Assembly: GCF_014203555.1 (NCBI RefSeq)
Contig: NZ_JACHJH010000002.1
Coordinates: 962,791-1,026,790, forward strand
Length of the DNA stretch: 64,000 bases
From: Streptomyces olivoverticillatus
GTDB taxonomy: Bacteria; Actinomycetota; Actinomycetes; Streptomycetales; Streptomycetaceae
Direction: 5' to 3'
Shown in pieces: positions 9,266 to 17,696 of this stretch. The position numbers were made by a program, and so were the translations under genes. Position 1 is the stretch's first letter, and every line of letters begins with the position of its first letter. The notes beneath the pieces were generated by a model that ran no database searches, was not told the origin of the DNA, and saw only the letters and a program-made list of their open reading frames with translations.

Positions 9266-10413
9266 ACAGATGGGCCGGATGGGCCGTCCGGCACCCCCGC
9301 CGGGCCGTGGCGGCCAAGGCCGCCCTCGGGGCCTTCCTGCTCTGCCTGGTCGGCTTCGAGGGCGGCGCCCTGGCCCGCCAGCCCAGCAGACCGCACGCCG
9401 TCGTCCTCGCCGCCGGCGTGATCGTCTGCCTCTGCGCCGTCCCCTACCGCTGGATCCCGCTGAACCTCCGCGCGAGCATCGCCGTTGCCGTCTCCGGATC
9501 CGCCTCCATCCTCCTGATGACCGGACAGCACCCCACCGTCGTCTGGGGCATGGGCGAGGCCATCGCCCTGCTCGTCCTCCTCACCGCCGTCGTGCAGCAC
9601 TCCTCCCGCCGCGCCGTCGCCGTCCTCGGCCCGCTGCTCGCCCTGACCACCGCAGCGGCCCCCGTCCGCGACATCGACCCCGGCCGCTTCACCGTGCTCT
9701 TCGCGGTCCTCACCGTCGTCGTCGGCACCTACTCGCTGCTGCTGCGCAGCCAAGCCGTCCAGCGGATCCGCGACATGGCCGCCGTCCGCACCGCCGAGCG
9801 CCTCGAACTCGCCCGCGAACTGCACGACCTCGTCGCCCACCACGTCACCGGCATCGCGGTCCAGGCCCAGGCCGCCCGCTTCACCTCGCTGGACGGCCCC
9901 GCCGCGGCGCACGCCTTCGAACGGATCGAGACCTCGGCGAGCGAGGCGCTCGGCGCGATGCGCCGCCTGGTCGGCGTCCTGCGCGAAGGCGAAGCCGAGA
10001 CCGAGCCCGTCGCCGGCCTGCCCGAGGTCCGCGACCTGGCCGACTCCTTCGCCCGCACCGGCCCGCCCGTCGCCCTCTACATCGAAAAGGGCATGGACGC
10101 CTGGATCCCCGCCGAGGTCGCGGCCGGCGTCCACCGCGTCGTACGCGAATCGCTCACCAACATCCGCAAACACGCCGCCGACGCCACGGCCGTCCGCATC
10201 GGCGTGCGCGGCGTCGACGACGGCGTCGAGCTGCGCATCGCCGACGACGGCAGGCAGGCCGCGGCCCTCGCCGAACAGGCCCGGGGCGGCGGCTTCGGCC
10301 TCGTCGGCCTCGCCGAACGCGCCAAGGCCATGGGCGGCCGGCTGCACGCGGGCCCCGCCCCCGAGGGCGGCTGGCAGGTCACGGCGCTCTTCCCGGTCGA
10401 AGGGCGGCAGTAA
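9262..10413 (+). CDS. Sensor histidine kinase (HisKA_3 type)
   Basis: The 383-aa membrane kinase starts at GTG overlapping the regulator stop (GTGA). About five N-terminal transmembrane helices fill residues 15-165 with little extracellular loop. The dimerisation/phosphorylation helix ELARELHDLVAHHV carries the phospho-acceptor His near residue 189. The ATP-binding domain shows RESLTNIRKHA (N box), IADDGR (a degenerate G1 box) and GGFGLVGLAERA (G2). It phosphorylates the adjacent NarL-type regulator. Absence of a sensory loop suggests membrane- or envelope-stress sensing, which is inference. Confidence 0.9.
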   Translation: MNRWAGWAVRHPRRAVAAKAALGAFLLCLVGFEGGALARQPSRPHAVVLAAGVIVCLCAVPYRWIPLNLRASIAVAVSGSASILLMTGQHPTVVWGMGEAIALLVLLTAVVQHSSRRAVAVLGPLLALTTAAAPVRDIDPGRFTVLFAVLTVVVGTYSLLLRSQAVQRIRDMAAVRTAERLELARELHDLVAHHVTGIAVQAQAARFTSLDGPAAAHAFERIETSASEALGAMRRLVGVLREGEAETEPVAGLPEVRDLADSFARTGPPVALYIEKGMDAWIPAEVAAGVHRVVRESLTNIRKHAADATAVRIGVRGVDDGVELRIADDGRQAAALAEQARGGGFGLVGLAERAKAMGGRLHAGPAPEGGWQVTALFPVEGRQ

Positions 10414-10494
10414 GGCGGGACGTTCGCCCCGGGCTCAATTCGCCGACGGCACAAAGCGCTTGGGTCCAGGTGGAACGCTGGTTAGCGTCGGGAC

Positions 10495-11196
10495 ATGGAA
10501 ACATCACGCGTCAGCGACACCATCTGGATGCTGCGCTTCCCGGTCGGGCAGGCGTACGCGATACGGGGGAGCGCCGGATGGGCCCTGGTCGACACGGGGT
10601 CGGCCGGATTCGCCGCCGACATCCTCGAAGGTCTGCGGACGCTGGGCGCCCACCCGGGCGACCTGCGGGAGATCGTCCTGACCCACTCCCACAACGACCA
10701 CACCGGCTCCGCCGCGGCCCTGGCCGCCGCGACGGGAGCGAGGGTGCTCGCGGGCGCGGCCGACGCCCCCGTGATCCGCGGCGGGATCCCCGAAACCCCG
10801 CCGGTCCTCGAAGACTGGGAGCGCCCCCTCTACGACTTCGTCGCCTGCTCCCCGGCCCTGCCCCTGGCACCGCCGTGCCCGGTGGACCGCGAACTGTCCG
10901 ACGGGGACACGCTGGACTGGGGCGAGGAAGTGCGCATCATCCACGTCCCCGGCCACACGGCGGGCAGCATCGCCTGCCACCTGCCGGATTCGGGCGTGCT
11001 CTTCACCGGCGACACCGTCGCCAACGTCGGACAGCTCATGCTGGGGGTGTTCAACGTGGACCGGAAGCAGGCGGAGGCCTCGTTCCGCAAGCAGGCGGCT
11101 CTCGACGTCGAGACGGCCTGTTTCGGACACGGGGATCCGCTGATCGGCGGCGCCGGTCAGGCGCTGCGCAAGGTCGCGTTCAGCGCGCCTGCCTGA
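10495..11196 (+). CDS. MBL-fold metallohydrolase
   Basis: The 233-aa cytoplasmic protein has the metallo-beta-lactamase signature THSHNDHTG (residues 63-71), further ligands in VPGHTAGSIACHL and FTGDTVANVG, and CFGHGDPL near the C terminus, so a two-metal site is complete. The family covers glyoxalase II-like and lactonase-like hydrolases; the substrate here cannot be assigned. Its end overlaps the tail of a small membrane protein gene on the opposite strand by 17 bases. Confidence 0.8.
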   Translation: METSRVSDTIWMLRFPVGQAYAIRGSAGWALVDTGSAGFAADILEGLRTLGAHPGDLREIVLTHSHNDHTGSAAALAAATGARVLAGAADAPVIRGGIPETPPVLEDWERPLYDFVACSPALPLAPPCPVDRELSDGDTLDWGEEVRIIHVPGHTAGSIACHLPDSGVLFTGDTVANVGQLMLGVFNVDRKQAEASFRKQAALDVETACFGHGDPLIGGAGQALRKVAFSAPA

Positions 11197-11431
11197 ACCA
11201 CTCGGCGGACTCCTTGGCCAGGCAGTTGGCCAGCAGCATTGCACCGAGCGCCACCCCCACACCACCGGTGGCCTGCCCCATCACCAAAGCGACCAGCGCA
11301 TCGGCCACCATGAACCCGCCGATCACCATGGCTCCCGTGCGCACCCCCGGCCCCCCGGAAGCAAAGCGGGTCGCCACCACGAGCGAAGCTGCCGCGATCA
11401 CCAGGGACACGGCCCCCGTCGCACCCGTCAC
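11180..11431 (-). CDS. Small integral membrane protein, unknown
   Basis: An 83-aa reading from a GTG at 11431 gives a compact hydrophobic protein with about three helices (VSLVIAAASLVVATRF, AMVIGGFMVADALVALVM, VALGAMLLANCLA) and a charged C terminus. AAGGGGU lies about 11 bases upstream of the GTG. The longer frame upstream runs antisense through a PucR-type remnant and is not credible. The C terminus overlaps the MBL gene on the other strand. Function unknown. Confidence 0.45.
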   Translation of the reverse strand: MTGATGAVSLVIAAASLVVATRFASGGPGVRTGAMVIGGFMVADALVALVMGQATGGVGVALGAMLLANCLAKESAEWFRQAR

Positions 11432-11446
11432 CGCGGGCGGGGACCC

Positions 11447-11881
11447 CTTGCCGGCCGCCCCCACCCCGGCGCGGGCGGCGTCGTCCACTCCTACGAGGAA
11501 GCCCTGGGCGCCCTCGAACTCGGCGCGAAGGTGGCCCTGGACGCGCCGGTCCTGCGCACCGCCGACCTGCTGGTCTTCCCGGTCCTCACCCGCGACCGGC
11601 AGGCAATGGCCGACCTGGTGCGCAGCGCCCTGGGCCCCCTCCGGCAGGCGCGCGGCGGCGTGCAGCCGCTGCTGGAGACGCTGGTCGCCTACTTCGATTC
11701 GGGCTGCGTCGCCGCCGAGGCTGCCCGCCGGCTCTCCCTGAGCGTACGGGCCTTCACATACCGCCTGGAGCGGATCCACCAGTACACGGGGGCGGACCCC
11801 TCGGACCCCCTGCACCGCTACACCCTCCAGACGGCCGTCATCGGCGCGCGCCTGCTGGACTGGCCGACGCGCCCCCTCTGA
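11447..11881 (+). pseudogene. PucR/CdaR-family regulator, C-terminal remnant
   Basis: Only about 145 codons remain: GRPHPGAGGVVHSYEEALG, DLLVFPVLTRDRQAM and the C-terminal PucR-type HTH with LVAYFDSGCVAAEAARRLSLS, VRAFTYRLERI and GARLLDWP. These are typical of the last third of PucR-like regulators, normally 350-550 aa. No plausible start or N-terminal domain precedes it; upstream sequence instead reads as the small membrane protein on the other strand. A short product from GTG 11531 (116 aa) could still be made. I read it as a decayed gene. Confidence 0.65.
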
Positions 11882-11899
11882 ACGCGCGGACCGCCCGGC

Positions 11900-13114
11900 T
11901 CAGGCCGGCTCGTCGAGCAGCAGTTTCGCCGCCACCGCCACCCCGTCGGTGCGGATCGTGCCGGCCACGGCGGTCGCTCGTGCGCGGGTCTCGTCGGTCA
12001 GGGCGATGGTGAGCGCGGCCGACAGGGACTCGAAGGTCGGAGTCGGACCGTCGTGCGCCGCACCGATGCCCAGGTCGGCCACCCGGCCGGCCCAGTACGG
12101 CTGGTCCGCCGCCTGCGGTACCACCACCTGGGGCGCGCCGGCCCGGGTGGCCGTCGTCGTGGTGCCCGCGCCGCCGTGGTGCACGACGGCGGCCACCCGG
12201 CCGAACAGTGCCTGCTGATTGACCTCGTCGACGACGAAGCAGTCGTCCCGGTCGTCGATCGGGGACAGGCCGGCCCAGCCGCGCTTGACGAGTGCGCGGC
12301 GGCCCTGCGCACGGATCGCCTCGACGGCCACCTGGGCGACGTCCGTCGAGGAGCGCATGGGCATGCTGCCGAAGCCCACGAACACCGGCGGTTCACCGGC
12401 GTCCAGGAACTCCACCAGCTCGGCCGGGAGCGGGCGTTCGTCGGGCACGATCCACGCGCCGGTCTGGACGACGTCGAGGTACGCCGGTTCCCGCCACGGA
12501 TCAAGGACCGGGTCCGTCGCCAGCCACGGCCGGTCGCCGATGACGTAGTCGCGGACGTGGTCCACCGGCGGCAGGCCGATCGACGCCCGGTTCGTGTTGA
12601 GCGCCGCACCGAACAGGACGTTGATGCTCTGGGCGTCCAGGTCCCACAGCGCTTGGTTGTCGGTCACCTCCGGCGGGAACGGCCGGCCCGGATACGCCAG
12701 TGGCGCGTGGTGCGGAGACGGCAGGGTGAGCTGCTGGAACGTCACGGACACGGAGCGGATGCCCAGTTTCTCGGCCACCGACAGCGCGCCGGCCGCGGCA
12801 GGCATCATGCCGGTCGCCACCAGCACATCGCATCCCTCGGCCGCCGCGGGGATCACGTCGAACTGGCCGGCGATCAACGCGGCTGCGCGCTGGGGCAGGT
12901 TCGCCGCGGACGGCGGCGCTCCGGTCGTCAGCGCCCGCGCCGACGGGCCGACCGGCACCAACGGCACGCCGACACCGGTCAACCGCTCCGCGAAATCCTC
13001 GTCCGGCGGTGCGCACACCCGCACCTCGGCACCAAGCGCCCGCAACTGCACGGCGAGCCCCACCAACGGCTCGACGTCCCCGCGCGACCCATACGTCGAC
13101 AACAACACACGCAC
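11900..13114 (-). CDS. UDP-glycosyltransferase (GT1, antibiotic/sterol type)
   Basis: The 404-aa protein begins VRVLLSTYGSRGDVEPLVGLA, the signature N terminus of GT1 enzymes of the GtfA/vancomycin and MGT type. The C-terminal nucleotide-sugar domain has VFVGFGSMP, VVHHGGAGTTTTATRAG and PQAADQPYWAGRV, the expected donor-binding motif. GTG at 13114 follows UGGGAG by 8 bases. It transfers a sugar from a nucleotide donor to a lipophilic acceptor such as a macrolide, polyene, peptide or sterol. No biosynthetic genes are adjacent, so self-resistance or detoxification of a foreign compound is plausible but unproven. Confidence 0.85.
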   Translation of the reverse strand: MRVLLSTYGSRGDVEPLVGLAVQLRALGAEVRVCAPPDEDFAERLTGVGVPLVPVGPSARALTTGAPPSAANLPQRAAALIAGQFDVIPAAAEGCDVLVATGMMPAAAGALSVAEKLGIRSVSVTFQQLTLPSPHHAPLAYPGRPFPPEVTDNQALWDLDAQSINVLFGAALNTNRASIGLPPVDHVRDYVIGDRPWLATDPVLDPWREPAYLDVVQTGAWIVPDERPLPAELVEFLDAGEPPVFVGFGSMPMRSSTDVAQVAVEAIRAQGRRALVKRGWAGLSPIDDRDDCFVVDEVNQQALFGRVAAVVHHGGAGTTTTATRAGAPQVVVPQAADQPYWAGRVADLGIGAAHDGPTPTFESLSAALTIALTDETRARATAVAGTIRTDGVAVAAKLLLDEPA

Positions 13115-13231
13115 TTGGCGACTCCCACTTCGCAGATCCTTGCTCAGACCGGCGATTCTGCGCCACGCCGGGGGACTTGCCGCAAGCCCCCCGGTTCTGT
13201 CGTCCAAGATCACTGGATGCAGAATGCACGT

Positions 13232-13840
13232 ATGGCGATGACGAACATGCCCAAGACGGCAGTGACCGACGATGCCGCATCCATCAGCCGCTCTCTGGCC
13301 CGTGCCTTCGACGGTGACCCGATGATGCGCTGGTTCTTCCCCGACGACTCCTCGCGCGAGGGGTCGCTGGGCAGTTACTTCACCACGATCTTCACCCGGC
13401 AGTACGTCCACAACGGCGTGTGCGAGTGCACCGACGCGGCGGCCGCCTTCTGGGTACCTGCGGAGGCGCAGGACAAGGCCGTTCCCGACGCGGAAACCAT
13501 TCAGGAGCTGCTGAACATCCTCGGCGAGCGGGCCGGGCTGTTCAGGGACACCGTCGAGATGGCCGCCGCGCACGCGCCCCAGGAACCGCACTGGTCCCTC
13601 GCGTTGCTCGGCGCCGACCCCGCTGCCCAGGGCCAGGGGCATGGAGCCGCTCTGCTGCGCTCGGGCCTGGCCAAGGCCGATGCGGTGGGCCTGCCCGTCT
13701 ACCTGGAGTCCTCCAAGGCATCCAACCTCCCCTTCTACGAACACTTCGGCTTCACCGTGCGTGAGGAGCTGCAGCTGCCGGAGGACGGGCCGATGCTGTG
13801 GACGATGTGGCGCGAGCCGCGCCATCCGGTCAAGGCCTAG
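13232..13840 (+). CDS. GNAT-family N-acetyltransferase
   Basis: The roughly 202-aa protein ends in a GNAT core: LALLGADPAAQGQGHGAALL is the acetyl-CoA pyrophosphate-binding segment (Q/RxxGxG/A) and LESSKASNLPFYEHFGF is the typical C-terminal strand and helix. The start is uncertain, with in-frame ATGs at 13217, 13232 and 13238 and no strong ribosome-binding site. It is divergent from the glycosyltransferase and its 3' end overlaps the cupin gene by 11 bases. Substrate unknown. Confidence 0.8.
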   Translation: MAMTNMPKTAVTDDAASISRSLARAFDGDPMMRWFFPDDSSREGSLGSYFTTIFTRQYVHNGVCECTDAAAAFWVPAEAQDKAVPDAETIQELLNILGERAGLFRDTVEMAAAHAPQEPHWSLALLGADPAAQGQGHGAALLRSGLAKADAVGLPVYLESSKASNLPFYEHFGFTVREELQLPEDGPMLWTMWREPRHPVKA

Positions 13841-14327
13841 GCGTGTCCGACGGGACCTGGTAGGAGCTGGTCCCGTAGCGGCTGCGGAATTCGGCCAGCA
13901 GCTCGTCGGTTGCTTCGGCCCCGGCGCTCACGGCGGCGTGGACGTCGCGGAAGTAGTTCTCGTAGCCGGCGGGGGTGTAGAGGCACAGGGCGCGTGCGGG
14001 GACCGCGCCCGCGTTGCGAAAGCCGTGCGGGGTGCCGCGGGTTGCGGCGAGCAGATCCCCGGGGCGGGCCGTCACCTCGCCGTCCCCGGTGTGGAGCGTC
14101 AACTCGCCCTCCAGGACGTAGAAGTACTCGTCGTGCCCCTCGTGCACGTGCGGCCTGGCGCCGATGGTGCCGGGGGCGAGGCTGAACTCCTCGAAGGAGA
14201 AGTGCCCGCCCGTGTGCTCGCCGGTGAGCCGGAAGAAGTGTGCGACACCGGCGACGTCGATGAGCTCACCGTCCTGGGGGCGACGCAGCAGCGGACGGGC
14301 GGGAATGCGGGCCTGATCACCAGTCAT
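13830..14327 (-). CDS. Cupin-domain protein
   Basis: The 165-aa protein is a single-domain cupin: motif 1 is RPHVHEGHDEYFYVLEG (metal-binding His, His and Glu) and motif 2 is GDLLAATRGTPHGFRN (final His). The fold serves dioxygenases, isomerases and sugar epimerases as well as binding proteins, so no reaction is assigned. The ATG at 14327 is clear. It stands alone, convergent with the GNAT gene and divergent from the LysE exporter. Confidence 0.8.
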   Translation of the reverse strand: MTGDQARIPARPLLRRPQDGELIDVAGVAHFFRLTGEHTGGHFSFEEFSLAPGTIGARPHVHEGHDEYFYVLEGELTLHTGDGEVTARPGDLLAATRGTPHGFRNAGAVPARALCLYTPAGYENYFRDVHAAVSAGAEATDELLAEFRSRYGTSSYQVPSDTPRP

Positions 14328-14462
14328 GGAGGCATTGTGACCCAGGGCCTGCCCGACGGACCGTCGGCCGGGCCGGTTTCGGCATGTGGGCGATCCTGGA
14401 GCGGGCACGCCGCCACCTGCTTGTATGCCTCCTGAACAGCAACTTCAGGAGGTGGCGGGCCC

Positions 14463-15107
14463 ATGGTGTCCACGGAGAGCATTCTCGCGTTCGCGGCGGT
14501 GTCGCTGCTGGTGATCGTCATTCCGGGGCCGAGCGTACTGTTCGTGATCGGCAGAGCCCTCGCGCACGGCCGCCGCGCGGCGCTCGCGACGGTCCTCGGC
14601 AACCTGGTCGGTTCCTACGTCCTGGTGATCGCCGTGGCGTGGGGCCTCGGCGCGCTGGTGGAGAGCTCGGCGGCCGTGTTCACGGGCGTGAAGCTGGCCG
14701 GCGCGGCGTATCTCGTCCATCTGGGCGTCCAGGCGTTCCGGCACCGCAAGGAGATGCGCGCGGCGGACATGGGTGCCCCGGTCGGTGAGCGACGCGGTGA
14801 TCTGCGCACGATCGTGGACGGTGTGTTCGTGGGCGTCACCAACCCGAAGGGCCTCGTCTTCTTCGCTGCGGTGCTCCCGCAGTTCGTCGACCACTCGGCG
14901 GGCCGTGTCCCCTTCCAGATGATGGTGCTGGGCCTGGTCCCGGTCGCCATCGGCCTGATCACGGACACCCTGTGGGGCCTGGGCGCCTCGGCGGCCCGTT
15001 CCTGGTTCGCCCGCTCACCCCGCCGCCTGTCGATGATCGGCGGGGCGGGCGGCTTCGCGATGATCGGCCTGGGCGTGACGGTGGCGGCGACGGGCCGCGC
15101 CGACTGA
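14463..15107 (+). CDS. LysE/RhtB-family amino-acid exporter
   Basis: The 214-aa membrane protein has the LysE pattern: about six helices, the IPGPSVLFVIGRAL segment after the first helix, GRRAALATVLGNLVG, a cytoplasmic charged loop (HRKEMRA) and VGVTNPKGLVFFAAVLPQF. Members export basic amino acids, threonine or homoserine lactones. CAGGAGGUGG precedes the ATG by about 7 bases. It probably responds to a regulator nearby; a MarR-type remnant lies just downstream but is truncated. Confidence 0.88.
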   Translation: MVSTESILAFAAVSLLVIVIPGPSVLFVIGRALAHGRRAALATVLGNLVGSYVLVIAVAWGLGALVESSAAVFTGVKLAGAAYLVHLGVQAFRHRKEMRAADMGAPVGERRGDLRTIVDGVFVGVTNPKGLVFFAAVLPQFVDHSAGRVPFQMMVLGLVPVAIGLITDTLWGLGASAARSWFARSPRRLSMIGGAGGFAMIGLGVTVAATGRAD

Positions 15108-15258
15108 CGGTGCCGTTCTGGCCTTCGCCCCTGTCGGCTCCAACAGATTGCCGCCGTTGCCGGAGGGCGTGGACCCTGCGCGTGCGTGGTAGTCGGTCTG
15201 CATGCGCGGTGGCGCTGATCTGAACCTGCCTTGAAGGGAGGAGATCCGCGCTCTGGAC

Positions 15259-15516
15259 GTGCCCTACGGCATGGGCGCCCAGGTGATCGTCCACGCCGCC
15301 GACGCCCTCGTGCACCGGGGCTGGCTCGGCGTCGGCGCGGACGGCCGGCTGACCCTCACGGAACAGGGCCACGAGGGCCTGGCGTCGGGAAAGGAACGCA
15401 TGGACCGGGTGCGCGCGGAGCTCGTCGGCGCCATCACGGAGGGGGAGTACGCGACGGCGGTCTCCGTACTCCAGCACGTCATCGACAACCTCGCCTTGGC
15501 GATCACGAAGGCATGA
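15259..15516 (+). pseudogene. MarR-like winged-helix regulator, C-terminal remnant
   Basis: An 85-aa frame reads as the second half of a MarR-type regulator: the wing region VHRGWLGVGADGRLTLTEQG and a C-terminal dimerisation helix ending LQHVIDNLALAI. The N-terminal helices are missing and a TGA closes the frame 27 bases upstream, although GGGAGGAG is present at 15235-15243, so a short protein could be made. Its 3' end overlaps the DUF397 gene. The 15108-15258 interval between it and the exporter holds nothing else I can support. Confidence 0.5.
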
Positions 15517-15709
15517 TGCCGCGGTTCTTCACGGCGGCGACGAATGTGCGCCATGCGGCGGGCTCGAATGTGAGGGCGGGGCCGTCGGGGTGCTTGCTGT
15601 CGCGGACGGGGACCCCTCCGGGTGTGCCGTCGGCTATTTCAACGCACTCACCCTGGTTGCTGCCGCTGTAGCTGGACTTGCGCCATGCTGCGTCCGGGAT
15701 GCCAGTCAT
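15503..15709 (-). CDS. DUF397 domain protein
   Basis: This 68-aa protein has the DUF397 core WRKSSYSGSNQGECVEIA, VPVRDSKHPDGPALTF and the Trp-containing end AAWRTFVAAVKNR. Such proteins are small partners of Scr1-type HTH regulators in actinomycetes and can act as their antagonists (as described for some pairs). It overlaps the upstream HTH gene by 4 bases (ATGA), so the two are coupled. Confidence 0.88.
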   Translation of the reverse strand: MTGIPDAAWRKSSYSGSNQGECVEIADGTPGGVPVRDSKHPDGPALTFEPAAWRTFVAAVKNRGIMPS

Positions 15710-16536
15710 GAATAGCCGTCCTTCAAGATGGAGTCGATCAGGGGAGCGGACTTGTCCGGAGGCAACGCCATGGCCCTGAGCAGATCATAGGCATTGGCCG
15801 CTTGTGCCACGTGATCTGGCTCGGCCAGTACGTAGCCCTTGGGGAAGCCGTCGACGTGTACGACGTCGGAGCCTTCGCGGAAGGACAAGAGGCCGAATGG
15901 GCAGCCGGATCCCGGGTATGCCTGCACTGTTTGCGGGATGACCTGGACGACGTGGGGTGGGCTCTCGGCGAGCGTCCGAAGGCGCTCCAGTTGGGCCCGC
16001 ATGACTTGCGAGCCGCCGACCGGGCGTCGAAGGACACCCTCATCGAGGATCAGCCATAGCTTCGGTGGCGTGTCACGCGTCAGAACCCGCTGCCGCTCCA
16101 TCCGGGCAGTCACCAGGTCGTCCAGGTTCGCCGGCCGCTCGGTGCCCAGGATCGCGCGGGCGTAGACGTCGACTTGTGCGATTCCTGGCACGAGATGTGC
16201 GTTGAACATTCGGATTGCCGTGGCGGTCCACTCCAGTTCGACATACCTGCGGAACCAAGGCGGGAAGGCGTACCGCAAAGCCAGCGGCCGCAGCCTCGCA
16301 AAGCGCCCGTTGGCATGCGGGAACGCCGCATCGCAGGCTTCGGCGAATTCCAGCGTCGGCACGCGCTGGCCCGCCTCGATCTTTGCCACCAGCGAGTAGC
16401 CGCAGTGGGCCTTCTTGCCGAGCTCCTCCCGCGAGAGGCCGAGCCGCTCGCGCTCAAGCCGTACCTCTGCGCCGAAGTGCGCCAGCGGCGACACCGCAGG
16501 GTCGGCTGGGTCGACTTCATCGTGTTCGACGCTCAC
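15706..16536 (-). CDS. Scr1-family HTH (XRE) transcriptional regulator, DUF5753
   Basis: The 276-aa protein has an N-terminal XRE helix-turn-helix (about residues 20-75: GAEVRLERERLGLSREELG, KKAHCGYSLVAKIEAGQRVP) and the DUF5753 C-terminal domain seen in Scr1-like regulators (RYVELEWTATAIRMFNAH, VPGIAQ, DEGVLRRPVG, VQVIP, GCPFGLLSF). GTG at 16536 is preceded by GGGAG. Such genes are paired with DUF397 proteins and often control development or local genes. The inverted repeat at 16556-16575 in the upstream gap may be its site. Confidence 0.88.
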   Translation of the reverse strand: MSVEHDEVDPADPAVSPLAHFGAEVRLERERLGLSREELGKKAHCGYSLVAKIEAGQRVPTLEFAEACDAAFPHANGRFARLRPLALRYAFPPWFRRYVELEWTATAIRMFNAHLVPGIAQVDVYARAILGTERPANLDDLVTARMERQRVLTRDTPPKLWLILDEGVLRRPVGGSQVMRAQLERLRTLAESPPHVVQVIPQTVQAYPGSGCPFGLLSFREGSDVVHVDGFPKGYVLAEPDHVAQAANAYDLLRAMALPPDKSAPLIDSILKDGYS

Positions 16537-16555
16537 GCAAACTCCCGACGCTGGT

Positions 16556-16575
16556 TGGACAGTTGCGTCTGTCCA
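16556..16575. promoter_or_regulatory. Inverted repeat in divergent promoter region
   Basis: TGGACAG and CTGTCCA form a perfect 7-bp inverted repeat around TTGCGT, 20 bases upstream of the Scr1-type regulator start and about 100 bases upstream of the divergent 106-aa gene. Its size and place suit an operator. Confidence 0.35.
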
Positions 16576-16677
16576 GGCGGCCTACCTGTTCAGCGTACGA
16601 GCGCACGGCAACCCTGGAAGCACACCCCGTGAACATCGCTCGCGTGAGTGAGCGACGGCCAAACAGAGGTTGCCCCC

Positions 16678-16998
16678 ATGCCCCATACCCCCGAACAAAC
16701 CAGCGAAGCCCCCTACCAACCCGCCGTAGGCGACCTCGTCTGGGACGCCGCCAGCAAGCGCGTAGGCCAGGTCATGGACCACCGCTGGTCCCGCTACCAG
16801 CTCCGGCCCCCCGGCGGCGGCACCGAGTGGCACGCCGCACCCGAGAACGTCAGCCCGACCCAGGCGCGGCAAGCGCCCTGCCCGCAGTGCAGGAGGATCA
16901 AGGCCGAGCGGTACGAGGCGGAGCGCACCGGCGACCGGAAGGCTGCCGCCCATGCGGCCACCGAAATGGGCCTGCACCAGAGAGCGGCCCACTCATGA
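16678..16998 (+). CDS. Small protein with KOW/Tudor-like N terminus and CxxC
   Basis: The 106-aa product contains PAVGDLVWDAASKRVGQV, a beta-barrel-like pattern seen in KOW or Tudor-like segments, and a CPQC pair in its C-terminal half followed by a charged helix. No signal or membrane segment is seen. The ATG at 16678 follows AGAGG; an in-frame GTG at 16648 is an alternative. It overlaps the next small gene by 4 bases and is divergent from the Scr1-type regulator, a neighbourhood typical of small actinomycete regulators. Function unknown. Confidence 0.6.
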   Translation: MPHTPEQTSEAPYQPAVGDLVWDAASKRVGQVMDHRWSRYQLRPPGGGTEWHAAPENVSPTQARQAPCPQCRRIKAERYEAERTGDRKAAAHAATEMGLHQRAAHS

Positions 16999-17171
16999 GC
17001 GGCCGCGCCAAGTGCGCGCACCCCGCAACCGGCTGGACCGTCACCCGCGGCATCGCCACCTGCACCGCATGCGGCGTGCGCCGCTTTCACCATTACGGAG
17101 CCCTGTGGCGGGACAACGGCGAGTATGTTCGGGGCCGTGGGCGCAAACAAACAGCGGATGCTGGCCGGTGA
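16995..17171 (+). CDS. Small zinc-ribbon-like protein (58 aa)
   Basis: The ATG overlaps the preceding stop (ATGA). The 58-aa product has a Cys/His set, CAH...CTACGVRRFHHYGAL, that can bind one zinc and resembles small DUF6255-like proteins of Streptomyces (recognition from memory, moderate certainty). Its 3' end overlaps the start of the acetyltransferase gene in another frame, which suggests a tight three-gene unit (106 aa, 58 aa, acetyltransferase). Confidence 0.55.
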   Translation: MSGRAKCAHPATGWTVTRGIATCTACGVRRFHHYGALWRDNGEYVRGRGRKQTADAGR

Positions 17172-17691
17172 CTGGTACCTGCCCGACGACCCCGAACTCG
17201 CGGCGGACACCCGGCGCCGCACCGAGCTGTGCGCCCGCTACAACGCGGCCACTGCCCCCGAGGAACGCCGCGCGGTCCTGGAGCAACTCCTGGGCGCCGC
17301 AGGCGAGAACGTCCGCATAAGAGCCCCGTTCCACTGCGACTTCGGCTACCACCTCCGCATCGGCTCCGGCACGTTCGTGAACTTCGGCGCCGTCTTCCTC
17401 GACGCGGCGCCGATCACGATCGGCGCGGACGTGCAGATCGGCCCGAACGTGCAACTGCTCACCCCGGAGCACGCACTGGACGCGGAGCGCCGCCGGGCGG
17501 GCTGGGAGCGGGCGCGCCCCGTGACGATCGGCGACAACGTCTGGCTGGGCGGCGGCGCCATCGTCTGCCCCGGGGTGAGCATCGGCGAGAACACCGTGGT
17601 CGGCGCGGGCGCCGTCGTCACCAAGGATCTGCCCGCCGGCGTCCTCGCCGTCGGCAACCCGGCCAAGGTCATCCGCACACTGGAGGCGTGA
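17125..17691 (+). CDS. Maltose/galactoside O-acetyltransferase-like (LbH hexapeptide)
   Basis: The 188-aa enzyme has the maltose acetyltransferase N-terminal domain (KQRMLAGDWYLPDDPEL, RRRTELCARYN) and the left-handed beta-helix C-terminal domain with repeated hexapeptides (ITIGADVQIGPNVQL, VTIGDNVWLGGGAIV, VSIGENTVVGAGAVV) and the end GNPAKVIR. The catalytic His is in LLTPEHAL. It transfers acetyl from acetyl-CoA to a sugar hydroxyl in the cytoplasm. The start overlaps the 58-aa gene by 47 bases; a GTG at 17137 is an alternative. Confidence 0.88.
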   Translation: MFGAVGANKQRMLAGDWYLPDDPELAADTRRRTELCARYNAATAPEERRAVLEQLLGAAGENVRIRAPFHCDFGYHLRIGSGTFVNFGAVFLDAAPITIGADVQIGPNVQLLTPEHALDAERRRAGWERARPVTIGDNVWLGGGAIVCPGVSIGENTVVGAGAVVTKDLPAGVLAVGNPAKVIRTLEA

Positions 17692-17696
17692 GCCGG

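Noticed and set aside
9270-11741. 823-aa plus-strand open frame spanning three genes
   Set aside because: Runs in a wrong frame through the kinase and MBL genes; Arg/Pro-rich, no motifs.
15015-15203. 62-aa minus-strand frame downstream of the LysE exporter
   Set aside because: No RBS, mostly antisense to the exporter, no recognisable domain.
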